Positions 27,137-35,598 of a stretch of 64,000 bases of DNA are shown piece by piece. Source of the stretch: Sphingomonas baiyangensis (GTDB lineage: Bacteria; Pseudomonadota; Alphaproteobacteria; Sphingomonadales; Sphingomonadaceae). The DNA is taken from positions 1,248,146 to 1,312,145 of the forward strand of contig NZ_SWKR01000002.1 of NCBI RefSeq assembly GCF_005144715.1, given 5' to 3'. The notes under the pieces were generated by a model that did no database searches, was not told the origin of the DNA, and saw nothing but the letters and a program-made list of their open reading frames with translations. Position 1 is the first letter of the stretch; each line of letters starts with the position of its first letter. Both the position numbers and the translations under genes were made by a program.

Positions 27137-28699
27137 GTGCCGCGCGAACGCGTCGTCATCATCGGAGGAGGCATTGGCGGGCTGGCGTCAGCAGCGCTGG
27201 CGGCGCACGCAGGCGCCGACGTCACCTTGTGCGAGGCGGCGCCCGGCCCCGGCGGCAAGCTGCGTGCGCTGGGCGTCGCGGGCTCGACGGTCGACGCCGG
27301 CCCAACGGTATTCACGCTGCGTGCCGTGTTCGACGCGCTGTTCGAGGCATGCGGCGCGACACTCGACGATCATCTCACGCTGCACCCCGCCACCGTGCTA
27401 GCGCGGCATGCATGGGGCGGCGACACGCTCGACCTGCATGCCGACCCCGAGGCGAGCGCCGACGCGATCGCCGCGTTCGCGGGCGCGAAGGCCGGCGCGG
27501 GATATCGGGCATTCCGGGCCGAGGCTGCGCGCATCTTCGACGCGCTCGATCGCACCTTCCTTCAGGCGCAACCGACCAATCCGCTCGGCCTCACCTGGCG
27601 CATCCTTCGCGAGCGACCGCGCGACGCCTTTGCGCTTCGCCCCTATACGTCGCTATGGCGAGCGCTCGGCGAGCATTTCGCCGACCCGCGACTGCGCCAG
27701 CTGTTCGCACGCTATGCCACCTATTGCGGCTCGTCGCCCTTCGCTTGCCCCGCCACGCTGATGCTCGTCGCGCATGTCGAGGCGCGCGGCGTGTGGCTGA
27801 TCGAGGGGGGGATGCATCGGCTGGCAGCAGCGGTAGCGGCGCTTGCCGAGGCGCGCGGCGCGAGGCTGCGCTATGCGAGCGCGGTCGACACGATCGAGAT
27901 CGCGCATGGCCGCGCGGGCAGCGTCGTGCTCGCCTCGGGCGAGCGGATCGCCGCCGATGCGGTGATCTGCAATGCCGATCCTGCCGCGATCGGCGCGGGG
28001 CGCTTCGGCAGCGCGGCCGTGCGCGCGGTGCGGCCGGTGCCGCCGTCGCGCCGCTCGCTATCGGCGATGGTGTGGCTCGCACATGCGCCCGCCGCCGGCT
28101 TCGCGCTCGCGCGCCACAATGTGTTCTTCGCGCCCGATTACGCGGCCGAATTCGCCGCTCTCGGCGCAGGCCGGCTCGCCGATGCGCCCAGCGTCTATGT
28201 CTGCGCGCAGGACCGCGACGATGCGGGCACGGGCCCGGCACCGGGCGCGCCCGAACGCTTCCAGATCATCGTCAACGCCCCGCCCCTTGGCGATCGGGCG
28301 GCTTTCACCCAGCAGGAGATCGCGTCATGCACCCAGGCCATGCAGCACCGGCTCGCGGCATCGGGCATGACGCTTACGCTTTCGCCCGACAATCACCGGC
28401 TGCTGACGCCGCAGGATTTCGAGGCGCTGTGTCCGTCGACGGGTGGAGCCCTTTATGGACGGGCCTCGCACGGATGGGCGGCGTCCTTCCTGCGCCAGGG
28501 CAGCCGGACGCGGATCCCTGGGCTCTATTGCGCGGGCGGGAGCTGCCATCCGGGCGCCGGCCTGCCGATGGCCGTGCTGTCCGCGAGCCTTGCCGTCGAT
28601 TCGTGGCGGCAGGACCGCGCTTCGATGTCGCAGTCGCGCCGCAGGGCTATGCCTGGTGGTATATCGACGCGACGAGCGACGACGGCCGGTACGGGCTGA
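27137..28699 (+). CDS. crtD: 1-hydroxycarotenoid 3,4-desaturase CrtD
   Basis: CrtD introduces the C3,4 double bond into 1-hydroxylated or methoxylated acyclic carotenoids (spheroidene or spirilloxanthin type). The 520-residue product starts with a GTG preceded by AAAGGGGCG. It has the FAD-binding VVIIGGGIGGLASAALAAHAG and GGKLRALG, DAGPTVFTLR, and a C-terminal PGLYCAGGSCHPGAGLPMAVLSA, seen with GGSCHPGAG. The last 25-30 residues look non-homologous and coincide with the region overlapping crtC. It is closer to CrtD than CrtI because of neighbours crtC and crtF. Confidence 0.88.
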   Translation: MPRERVVIIGGGIGGLASAALAAHAGADVTLCEAAPGPGGKLRALGVAGSTVDAGPTVFTLRAVFDALFEACGATLDDHLTLHPATVLARHAWGGDTLDLHADPEASADAIAAFAGAKAGAGYRAFRAEAARIFDALDRTFLQAQPTNPLGLTWRILRERPRDAFALRPYTSLWRALGEHFADPRLRQLFARYATYCGSSPFACPATLMLVAHVEARGVWLIEGGMHRLAAAVAALAEARGARLRYASAVDTIEIAHGRAGSVVLASGERIAADAVICNADPAAIGAGRFGSAAVRAVRPVPPSRRSLSAMVWLAHAPAAGFALARHNVFFAPDYAAEFAALGAGRLADAPSVYVCAQDRDDAGTGPAPGAPERFQIIVNAPPLGDRAAFTQQEIASCTQAMQHRLAASGMTLTLSPDNHRLLTPQDFEALCPSTGGALYGRASHGWAASFLRQGSRTRIPGLYCAGGSCHPGAGLPMAVLSASLAVDSWRQDRASMSQSRRRAMPGGISTRRATTAGTG

Positions 28700-29532
28700 C
28701 GATCATCGCGTTCATCGGCAGCGTGTTCTCGCCCTATTACAAGCTTGCCGGCCGCCATCGCCCCGACAACCACTGCGCGATCAACGTGGCGCTCAACGGC
28801 CCGCGTGCCGGCGCCTGGGCGATGACCGAGCGCGGCGGCGGCGCGGTGGCGCGCGGGCGCGATCACTTCGCCGTCGGTCCGAGCAGCCTCGACTGGGACG
28901 GCGAGCGGCTGATGATCGAGATCGACGAATGGTCGGCGCCGCTGCCCTATCGCGTGCGTGGGCGCGTGGTAGTGCGGCCCGAACTGATCGCCACCACGGG
29001 CTTCCACCTCGATCCCGACGGCCGGCACCGCTGGCATCCGGTGGCACCACGCGCGCGCGTCGAGGTCATAATGGACCGACCGGGGGTTACTTGGCGCGGC
29101 GGCGGCTATTTCGATTCGAACTTCGGCGACGAACCGCTCGAAGCCGGTTTTCGCGACTGGCACTGGTCGCGCGCGCATCTTAGCCGCGATGTCGGCGTGC
29201 TGTACGAAGGGCGGCGGCGCAACGGCCGCGATTTCGGGCTGGCGCTGCGCTGCGACCGGCAGGGGCGATGGCGCGAGACCGATCCGCCGCCTGCGCAACG
29301 CCTGCCGCGCACCGGCTGGCTGGTCGACCGGCGCACGCGCTGCGACGGGGGCGACAGCGCGCGTGTACGCAAGACGTGGATCGATGCGCCCTTCTATGCG
29401 CGCTCGGGGCTCGACACGCGGCTGTTCGGCGAACGCGCCTTCGCCGTGCATGAAAGCCTGTCACTCGACCGGTTCGCCTCGCCCGTCATCCTCTCGATGC
29501 TGCCCTACCGAATGCCGCGGGCGCTGCTTTGA
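28603..29532 (+). CDS. crtC: acyclic carotenoid 1,2-hydratase CrtC
   Basis: CrtC adds water across the C1,2 double bond of neurosporene or lycopene-type carotenoids. The 309-residue product begins GPRFDVAVAPQGYAWWYID after a GTG. It contains DDGRYGLTIIAFIGSVFSP, YYKLAGRHRPDNHCAINVAL, GGGYFDSNFGDEPLE and FRDWHWSRAH, all typical of the family. No in-frame ATG precedes the conserved start, so GTG at 28603 is the most likely initiator, which implies a 97-base overlap with crtD. Its 3' end overlaps a minus-strand small gene. Confidence 0.88.
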   Translation: MAAGPRFDVAVAPQGYAWWYIDATSDDGRYGLTIIAFIGSVFSPYYKLAGRHRPDNHCAINVALNGPRAGAWAMTERGGGAVARGRDHFAVGPSSLDWDGERLMIEIDEWSAPLPYRVRGRVVVRPELIATTGFHLDPDGRHRWHPVAPRARVEVIMDRPGVTWRGGGYFDSNFGDEPLEAGFRDWHWSRAHLSRDVGVLYEGRRRNGRDFGLALRCDRQGRWRETDPPPAQRLPRTGWLVDRRTRCDGGDSARVRKTWIDAPFYARSGLDTRLFGERAFAVHESLSLDRFASPVILSMLPYRMPRALL

Positions 29533-29643
29533 ATCGCGGGCGATCTCGCGATTGACCGACCAGAGCTGCCAGATGCCAAACCCCAGCGCCATCGCGCCGA
29601 CGAGTACCAGCTCGACAAGGCCGTAATGCGCGGGGTCGATCAT
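29461..29643 (-). CDS. small single-span membrane protein coupled to bchO
   Basis: This 60-residue protein has one hydrophobic span (about 8-29, LVELVLVGAMALGFGIWQLW) after MIDPAHYG. A charged tail starting SVNREIARD follows. Its ATG overlaps the bchO stop (ATGA at 29640-29643), which argues that it is translated. The last 72 bases are antisense to the crtC 3' end. The function is unknown. Short membrane ORFs after bchO occur in related clusters by my recollection, so a role in pigment or complex assembly is possible but not shown. Confidence 0.7.
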   Translation of the reverse strand: MIDPAHYGLVELVLVGAMALGFGIWQLWSVNREIARDSKQRPRHSVGQHREDDGRGEPVE

Positions 29644-30524
29644 GCCGCCTCGCGCGTCCGCATCGCCGCCGTGGCGAACGCAACAACGCGCGCAGCCACC
29701 AGCGCGGGCGCTTCCTCGTGTGCTAGGTGGCCTAGGCCCGCGAGCGACTCGACGCGCGCATCGGGCAATCGCGCCGCAGCGGCCTCGACCGCATCGAGCG
29801 GAATTGCGCTGTCGGCGGCCCCGTGCAGCAGCAACACCGGCGTCGCGACGCGCGGGAGCAATGCCCGCACCGCCTCGAGATCCCAGCCCGCCATCATCGC
29901 GATCGCACCGCCACAATGGCCGGCGTCGCCGACCAGCGCGGCATAATGCCGCAACCCCTCGCGATCGATCCGCGAGCCGGTGCTGCGCAGCAGGAACCGC
30001 TCGACCTCGCCCGGCGCACGCGCGATCTGCGCGAAGATGTGCGGGGCGAAGGGGTTGGCGAACAGCAGCTTGGCAAGTGTCGGGAAGATGCGTGCGGCAA
30101 GGCCGGGAAAGGGCGTCAGCGCAGGATTGAGCCCGACGATTGCCTCGGGCGCATGCCGCTCGGCCAGCGCCATGGCGAGCGCTGCGCCGGCCGAATGCCC
30201 GACGATCACATCCGGTGTCACCTCTAGCGTATCGAGCAGCGCCACCAGCGCGTCGCGCATTGCCGGCAGGCTCATGCCACCCGCTGGCCGCCCCCGGGTG
30301 AAGCCATGCCCCGGCAGATCGGGGGCGATCACGCGGAAATGCTCAGCAAGCAGCGGCGCCGCGCCACGCCAGCTATGCGTCGCCGCGCCGGTGCCGTGCA
30401 GCAGCAGCGCCACCGGCCCCGATCCCATTGCCTGGACATGGAAGCGCAGCCGCCCCGCATCGACGAAGCGGCTGGCGGCGCGGTTGGGCCAATCGGCCCC
30501 CTGACGAGCGAAGTCGAGCGTCAT
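29640..30524 (-). CDS. bchO: BchO, alpha/beta hydrolase of the Mg-chelatase operon
   Basis: BchO is an alpha/beta-hydrolase-fold protein conserved with bchI and bchD, presumed to assist magnesium chelation, with its exact reaction unproved. The 294-residue product has LLLHGTGAATHSWRG (oxyanion region), a nucleophile elbow VGHSAGAALAMAL (about 104-116), APDLPGHGFTRG, and a closing His in LAGLGHLAHEEAP. The start ATG overlaps the bchD stop by four bases. Family length is normal. Confidence 0.9.
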   Translation of the reverse strand: MTLDFARQGADWPNRAASRFVDAGRLRFHVQAMGSGPVALLLHGTGAATHSWRGAAPLLAEHFRVIAPDLPGHGFTRGRPAGGMSLPAMRDALVALLDTLEVTPDVIVGHSAGAALAMALAERHAPEAIVGLNPALTPFPGLAARIFPTLAKLLFANPFAPHIFAQIARAPGEVERFLLRSTGSRIDREGLRHYAALVGDAGHCGGAIAMMAGWDLEAVRALLPRVATPVLLLHGAADSAIPLDAVEAAAARLPDARVESLAGLGHLAHEEAPALVAARVVAFATAAMRTREAA

Positions 30525-32098
30525 CCTGTCCTCACCGCGGCATGTAGCGCCTGCGCGTCGCCGCGCGGCAATGCGACATAGCGCGCGCGCATCCAGCCGG
30601 CCAGCCGCTCGCCATCGATCCGCGGGCGCGCCGAGATGTCGACAAAGGCGGCGGCGATGCCCGTCTGCCCGAAGGCGCGCGCGGCCGCCTCGGCATCGGC
30701 GGCGGCCGTCGCGCGTGATCCGTCGAGCGCGACATTGGCGCGGCCGTCGCTCAACACCACGACGAACGGCGTGCGGCCGTGCGCGGCAGCGGCCTCGGCC
30801 TGCGCATGCGCCGCGCCGATCCCCGCGGCCATGGGCGTACCCCCGCCGCCCGGCAATTCGGCGAGCGCGCGGCGCGCGCGCGTAAGACTGCGCGTCGGCG
30901 GCAGCAGCAATTCGGCGCACTCGCCGCGAAACGCGATCAGCGCGACTTCGGCGCGGCGGACATAAGCACGTGCCAGCAGCAGCTCGACCGCGCCCTTGGC
31001 CTCGGCAAGCCGCGCTACCGCCGACGAGCCCGAAGCATCGACCGCGAAGATCGTCGTTGCTTCGGCGCGATTCTCGAAGCGGCGGACGCGTAGATCGGCG
31101 CGCGCGATGCGCAACCGGGCGTCGCTTCGGCCGCGCAGGCGCTGCCACGGCGCTGCCGCGCGCAGCGTATCGACGAGCGCGAGCCGCAGGCCGCCGCGCG
31201 GCACGCCCGGCTGCGCGCCGATCGCACGCCCCGAGCGCGGCGATCGCCGTCGCTCGCCGCGCCCGCGCGCGCCGTTGCTCGGATGCGCAGCGCCGTGCCC
31301 CGCCAGATCGAGATCGGCGGGGAGCGTGGCGGCAACCGCTTCGAGCACGCGATCGGCGAGCGCGCCCGCCCCGTCGGCCTGGCCGCCTTGCGGATCGGGA
31401 GCATCCTCGCGTTCGGGCGGCGGCGACGCGGCCTCTGGAAGCTGCGTAGCCCGATGCGCGAGCACGAGCTGCGCGGCGCAGCGCAATGCGGCTTCGCGAC
31501 CCAGCGTGGCGGCAAGCAGCACGGCCGTGCGCAGCGTCGCACGCATCGCCCGCGCCGAATGGACTCCGAGCGCGGTCGCGATCACGCACACGCCGGTCGC
31601 GTCGACATCCCCCGCTCCGTCGACCGCCACGACGTTGGCGACATCGGCATCGCCCGTGCCTGCGCGAAGGTCGAAGGCTAGGCGTTCGGCCAGGGCGGCA
31701 GGCACCACGGCATCGTCATCGACCATCGCCAACACCATGCAGTCGCCACGGTCGATCGCCGCCGCAAGCGCGCCGACGATTGCGGGTTCGAGTCGATCGG
31801 CGCCCGCCAGCACGAGCAGTCCCCCGGTTGCCGACACGATCAGTCCGGGATGGCGGACCGGCCGGCCCGCGGCCAGCGTCGCGGCGAGATCGAGTCCGCC
31901 GGCAAGCCGATCAAGATCGACGTTGCGCGGTACGCGGACGAGCGGCGCATCGCTCCCTGCGGCCGACCGCCACGCCGTCAGCGCGATGTCGAGCAGCTCG
32001 GGATCGCGCAGCACCATGCCGCCCAGCGCCATCGTCCGGCCCCCATCGCGACCGAGCAACATCGCGGCGCGAGCGGCATCGCCCGCGCCCGCGCTCAT
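30521..32098 (-). CDS. bchD: magnesium chelatase subunit BchD
   Basis: BchD forms with BchI the AAA+ motor complex that drives BchH. The 525-residue product has an N-terminal AAA-like domain without a normal Walker A, as is usual for BchD. An acidic/proline linker (about 225-245, SPPPEREDAPDPQ) comes next. The C-terminal von Willebrand A/integrin-I-type domain has a MIDAS motif DASGSS (about 350), GGTPMAAGI and SDGRANVALDG. Shorter than many BchD proteins because the N-terminal AAA part is compact. It overlaps bchI and bchO by four bases each. Confidence 0.93.
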   Translation of the reverse strand: MSAGAGDAARAAMLLGRDGGRTMALGGMVLRDPELLDIALTAWRSAAGSDAPLVRVPRNVDLDRLAGGLDLAATLAAGRPVRHPGLIVSATGGLLVLAGADRLEPAIVGALAAAIDRGDCMVLAMVDDDAVVPAALAERLAFDLRAGTGDADVANVVAVDGAGDVDATGVCVIATALGVHSARAMRATLRTAVLLAATLGREAALRCAAQLVLAHRATQLPEAASPPPEREDAPDPQGGQADGAGALADRVLEAVAATLPADLDLAGHGAAHPSNGARGRGERRRSPRSGRAIGAQPGVPRGGLRLALVDTLRAAAPWQRLRGRSDARLRIARADLRVRRFENRAEATTIFAVDASGSSAVARLAEAKGAVELLLARAYVRRAEVALIAFRGECAELLLPPTRSLTRARRALAELPGGGGTPMAAGIGAAHAQAEAAAAHGRTPFVVVLSDGRANVALDGSRATAAADAEAAARAFGQTGIAAAFVDISARPRIDGERLAGWMRARYVALPRGDAQALHAAVRTG

Positions 32099-33099
32099 GC
32101 CGCCAGATCGCCCAGCGCGCGCTCGATCCGCGCGGTCGATCCCGTCTCGTCGAGCGGATTGCGCCGCAGCCGATGCCTGAGCGCCATCGGCGCGACGCGA
32201 TCGAGATGGCTCGCCGTCACGCTCGCTGCACGTTCGTACGCCGCAAGCGCGCGCGCGGCACGCATCAGCGTCAGTTCGCCGCGCAGCCCGTCGGCGCCGA
32301 CGCTGCTGCACAGCTTCGCTGCCCGCGCGAGCACCATGTCGGGCACCTCGATGGCCCCCACCGCATCGCGCCCCTGCGCGATCGCGCGGCGCAGCTTGCC
32401 CTCGGCACGCTTCCATTGTGCTGCAAAGGCCGTCGGGTCACGATCATAGGCATCGCAGCGCTTGAGGATCTCGACGCGCTCGGCGATCGTCGCCGGGGTA
32501 CAGACCTCGACCGAGAGGCCGAAGCGATCCAACAGCTGCGGGCGAAGCTCGCCTTCCTCGGGATTGCCGCTGCCGACCATCACGAAGCGCGCGGCATGGC
32601 GCACGCTTAACCCCTCGCGCTCGACGAGGTTCTCGCCCGATTGCGCGACGTCGAGAAGCAGGTCGACCAGATGATCCTCGAGCAGGTTGATCTCGTCGAT
32701 GTACAGAAATCCGCGATGCGCGCGCGCCAGCAGCCCCGGCTCGAACGCCTTCTCGCCGCGCCCCAGCGCCGCTTCGAGATCGAGCGCGCCGACCACGCGA
32801 TCCTCGGTCGCGCCCAGCGGCAGGTCGATGAACGGCACCGGCATCGTCGTGGCGCGGCCGGTATGACGATCGGGCGCAGGGCAGGCCGACGCGCCGGGCA
32901 CGCAGCCATAGGCGCACCCCTGCGCCACCGGGATCGGCGGCAGCAGGCCGGCCAGTGCGCGCGCGGCGGTCGACTTGCCCGTGCCGCGATCGCCGAACAC
33001 CATCACGCCACCGATCCGCGCATCGACCGCGACGAGCAGCAGCGCCAGCTTCATTTCGTCCTGCCCGACGATCGCGGTAAAGGGAAAGGGCGTGCGCAT
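32095..33099 (-). CDS. bchI: magnesium chelatase ATPase subunit BchI
   Basis: BchI is the AAA+ ATPase of magnesium chelatase. The 334-residue product has IVGQDEMKLAL, Walker A GDRGTGKST at 36-44, Walker B FLYIDEINLLEDH (about 149), and NPEEGELRPQLLDRFG with the sensor and arginine finger. There is no clear Shine-Dalgarno sequence. On the minus strand TTGCTC (33128-33133) and TACACT (33106-33111) with 16 bases between would start transcription at or next to the ATG. It diverges from tspO across a PpsR-like double operator. Confidence 0.95.
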   Translation of the reverse strand: MRTPFPFTAIVGQDEMKLALLLVAVDARIGGVMVFGDRGTGKSTAARALAGLLPPIPVAQGCAYGCVPGASACPAPDRHTGRATTMPVPFIDLPLGATEDRVVGALDLEAALGRGEKAFEPGLLARAHRGFLYIDEINLLEDHLVDLLLDVAQSGENLVEREGLSVRHAARFVMVGSGNPEEGELRPQLLDRFGLSVEVCTPATIAERVEILKRCDAYDRDPTAFAAQWKRAEGKLRRAIAQGRDAVGAIEVPDMVLARAAKLCSSVGADGLRGELTLMRAARALAAYERAASVTASHLDRVAPMALRHRLRRNPLDETGSTARIERALGDLAA

Positions 33100-33107
33100 C
33101 GTTCGAG

Positions 33108-33141
33108 TGTATCATGCGTTGGACGTTGAGCAAGCTTGACA
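33108..33141. promoter_or_regulatory. double PpsR/CrtJ-type operator between bchI and tspO
   Basis: TGT-N12-ACG at 33108-33125 and CGT-N12-ACA at 33124-33141 interlock through ACGT. This gives exactly the TGT-N12-ACGT-N12-ACA layout seen upstream of bchF at 124-157. It covers the likely bchI promoter and lies 17 bases ahead of the tspO ATG. Confidence 0.55.
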
Positions 33142-33157
33142 TGAAGGATGCAGACAT

Positions 33158-33646
33158 ATGCTGATGGCTGGCGGCTGGACGCCTATCCTGTGGGCCGGCG
33201 GGATCGCGCTAGCGCTGGGCATCATCGGCGGGCTCACGACTCCGATCGGCCCCTGGTATCGCAATCTGCGCAAGCCTCCGTTCCAGCCGCCCGACTGGGC
33301 GTTCGGGCCAGCGTGGACGCTGATCCTCGCCTGCGCTGCCGCTGGCGCGGTGATCGCATGGAACAGCGCCACCGATGCCGCCGAGCGCGGCGACGTGCTG
33401 CTGCTGTTCGGCGTCAACGCGGTGTTCTTCCTGCTCTGGAGCCCGCTGTTTTTCGTGGCGCGGCGGCCCGACTGGGCGCTGGTCGAGGTCGTGTTCCTGT
33501 GGGCATCGATCGCAGCGCTCGTCATCGGCCTGTGGCCGATCGCGCCCGTCGCATCGCTGCTGGTGCTTCCCTACCTGCTATGGGTCAGCTTCGCGACGCT
33601 GCTCAACCGCGCCATCGTGGTCCGTAACGCGCCGTTCGCGCGTTGA
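33158..33646 (+). CDS. tspO: TspO/MBR family tryptophan-rich sensory protein
   Basis: TspO is an outer- or inner-membrane porphyrin-binding protein. In Rhodobacter sphaeroides it damps expression of PpsR-controlled pigment genes under oxygen, probably through tetrapyrrole export or turnover. The 162-residue product has five membrane spans and family motifs GPWYRNLRKPPFQPPDWAFGPAW, split here as WYRNLRKPPFQPP and DWAFGPAWT, plus NAVFFLLWSPLFF and YLLWVSFATLLN. ATGs at 33158 and 33164 are both possible. Its position facing bchI suggests co-regulation. Confidence 0.92.
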   Translation: MLMAGGWTPILWAGGIALALGIIGGLTTPIGPWYRNLRKPPFQPPDWAFGPAWTLILACAAAGAVIAWNSATDAAERGDVLLLFGVNAVFFLLWSPLFFVARRPDWALVEVVFLWASIAALVIGLWPIAPVASLLVLPYLLWVSFATLLNRAIVVRNAPFAR

Positions 33647-33747
33647 GGCTTTGGATCGCCCGCTGCGCGGCGTATCATGCGGGGCCCGACCCGGTACGAC
33701 GATACGAATAGAGACGAGAAGGAACCCGCAAGCGAAAGGATCATCCG

Positions 33748-34554
33748 ATGATCGCCACCACGCACTCGATGTCCGCTTCCGCGCTGCCCGACAGCGCCAT
33801 TGCCCGGCACGGCGTCAACCGCATTAGCAGCGCCGATCTGCGATGGGCGCTCGACGAGGGGTGGAAGGATTTTCGCGAGAAGCGTGGCGACCTGCTGTTC
33901 ATCGGCCTGATCTATCCCGCGGTGTGCCTGTTCGCCGTTGCGCTGGCGATGAATGAATCGCTGTTGCCGTTGCTGTTTCCGGCAATCGCGGGGCTCTCGA
34001 TCGCGGGGCCCGCGGTCGCGGCGGGCTTTTACGAACTCGCGCGACGCCGCGAGGAAGGGCTCGATTCGGGCTGGTCGCATTTTCTCGATCCGCTGAAGGG
34101 CCGCAGCCGCACGCCCATCGCCGCGCTCACGCTCGGCCTCGCTATCCTGTTCGTCGCCTGGATGGCGGCCGCTTATGGCGTCTACGCGCTGACCTACGGC
34201 GCCGAGGGGCAGATGCGCGCCGGCGACCTGTTCGGGCGGCTGTTCACCACGTCGGCGGGGTGGACGATGATGATCGTCGGCAACCTGATCGGCTTCGGTT
34301 TCGCGGTCGTCGCGCTGGTGTTCAGCTTCGTGTCGTTCCCGATGGTGGTCGACAAGCCCGTCGACGCCGGCACCGCGATCCGCACCTCGCTCGCCGCGGC
34401 GCGGACGAACCCGCGCGAGACGATGGGCTGGGGCCTGCGCGTCGTGGGCCTGCTGGCGCTCGGCACGTTGCCTTTCGCCGTGGGGCTTGCGGTGGTGCTG
34501 CCATGGCTCGGCTACGCCACCTGGCACCTCTACACGCGCATCGTGCAACGCTGA
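33748..34554 (+). CDS. DUF2189 family membrane protein
   Basis: The 268-residue product has a soluble start (about 1-45, ending RISSADLRWALDEGWKDF) and about six membrane spans. The pattern, including RRGD-like EKRGDLLFIG, FPAIAGLSIAGPAVAAGFYELARRRE and TSLAAARTNPRETMGWG, matches the DUF2189 family. The function is unknown. GAAAGGATC lies just upstream of the ATG. It stands alone between tspO and the convergent ccm operon. Confidence 0.8.
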   Translation: MIATTHSMSASALPDSAIARHGVNRISSADLRWALDEGWKDFREKRGDLLFIGLIYPAVCLFAVALAMNESLLPLLFPAIAGLSIAGPAVAAGFYELARRREEGLDSGWSHFLDPLKGRSRTPIAALTLGLAILFVAWMAAAYGVYALTYGAEGQMRAGDLFGRLFTTSAGWTMMIVGNLIGFGFAVVALVFSFVSFPMVVDKPVDAGTAIRTSLAAARTNPRETMGWGLRVVGLLALGTLPFAVGLAVVLPWLGYATWHLYTRIVQR

Positions 34555-34558
34555 CGCG

Positions 34559-35194
34559 TCAGCGCGCGAGTCTCCCCTCGCGCGCGATGCGTTCGATCGC
34601 GCCAAGAATGCGCAGGCGCTCGGCAAGAACCGCGCGGTAGGGCGCGTCGCCGGGCGTCAGGCGCAGCGCCTGCTGCCAGGCGGTGCGCGCACCCGCAAGA
34701 TCGCCGGCATCGGCCATCGCGAGCCCCAGAAAGAAGGGCGGGCCCGGCGCGGCCGGATCGAGCGCGATCGCGCGCGAGAAGGCGAAGCGTGCGGCCGGGG
34801 AAAGCTGGCCGCCATCATGCCGCGCCAGCACATGCCCGAGCGCCGCCCAGGCCGCTGCATCGCGCGGCGCGCGCTGCGTCGTCTCGATCAGCAGGCGGAC
34901 CGCCGCACCCGGATCGCCGCCAGCAAGCGCGCGATCGGCCATCGTCAGCGCACCGCGATGCCGATCGCCGAGCAAGGCCGAGCGGAAGCCGACGAAGCCG
35001 GGATCGGTCGGCGCGGTCGTCGCGAGCCCGGCGGCACGCGCGGCGGGCTGCATCGGCCGCCCCTGCCACGCATAGCCTGCCGCGCCGAGCATCAGCGCGG
35101 CAGCCAGCGCCGTCGTGAGGCCCCGCGGCGCAGCGAGCAGCCGCAACAGCCACGCAGCGACGCCCGCCAGAACCGCGAGCGCCACCCAGCCCAT
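34559..35194 (-). CDS. ccmI: cytochrome c biogenesis protein CcmI-like, TPR domain
   Basis: This is the last gene of the ccm operon. The 211-residue product has two N-terminal membrane spans (about 2-20 and 26-43), then a tetratricopeptide region (about 80-195) with DAAAWAALGHVLARHDGG and PPFFLGLAMADAGDLAGARTAWQQAL-type repeats. CcmI/NrfG proteins chaperone apocytochrome c for haem ligation. It is shorter than full CcmI, closer to the TPR-only NrfG/CcmH C-terminal form. The ATG overlaps the ccmH stop (TGATG). Confidence 0.82.
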   Translation of the reverse strand: MGWVALAVLAGVAAWLLRLLAAPRGLTTALAAALMLGAAGYAWQGRPMQPAARAAGLATTAPTDPGFVGFRSALLGDRHRGALTMADRALAGGDPGAAVRLLIETTQRAPRDAAAWAALGHVLARHDGGQLSPAARFAFSRAIALDPAAPGPPFFLGLAMADAGDLAGARTAWQQALRLTPGDAPYRAVLAERLRILGAIERIAREGRLAR

Positions 35195-35598
35195 CAGCCG
35201 CGCCGCCGGCGGAAGCTGCGCGCCGCGATCACGGCCCCCACGAGCAACAGCACGAGCGGCGCGATCCACAAGGGGGCCGATGCGCTGCTGATCGGCGGAT
35301 CGTAGCTGACATAATCGCCATAGCGCTCGATCAGCCACGCGCGCACCGTGCCGGCATCCTCGCCCGCGGCGATGCGCTCGCGGACCAGCGCACGCATGTC
35401 GCCCGCCATCTCGGCATCGCTGTCGGCGATCGACTGGCCCTGGCAGACGAGGCAGCGAAGCTCCTCCATCAGCGCGCGCGCTTCGGCCTCGCGTGCGGGA
35501 TCGGGCAGCTGCTTCCACGCAAGCTCGGCCTGCGGCACGTTCGACTGCGCGAAGGCGGGCGCCGCCGCGAAGAGCAGCGCGAGCGCGAGCATTCTCAT
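35194..35598 (-). CDS. ccmH: cytochrome c maturation thioredoxin-like protein CcmH
   Basis: CcmH reduces and presents the apocytochrome CxxCH motif. The 134-residue product has a signal peptide ending AFA (about residue 17), the redox motif RCLVCQGQ with Cys49 and Cys52, NSDAEMA-type SIADSDAEMAGDMR, and GDYVSYDPPI. A C-terminal membrane span (about 109-127) follows, then RRRRG. Two starts, MRM, are three codons apart, and the first gives a better n-region. It overlaps ccmG and ccmI. Confidence 0.93.
   Translation of the reverse strand: MRMLALALLFAAAPAFAQSNVPQAELAWKQLPDPAREAEARALMEELRCLVCQGQSIADSDAEMAGDMRALVRERIAAGEDAGTVRAWLIERYGDYVSYDPPISSASAPLWIAPLVLLLVGAVIAARSFRRRRG

Noticed and set aside
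27100..29532. One long plus-strand frame of about 810 codons that could be read as a large protein
   Set aside because: Only its last 309 codons match CrtC. The first part is a high-GC shadow of crtD in another frame.
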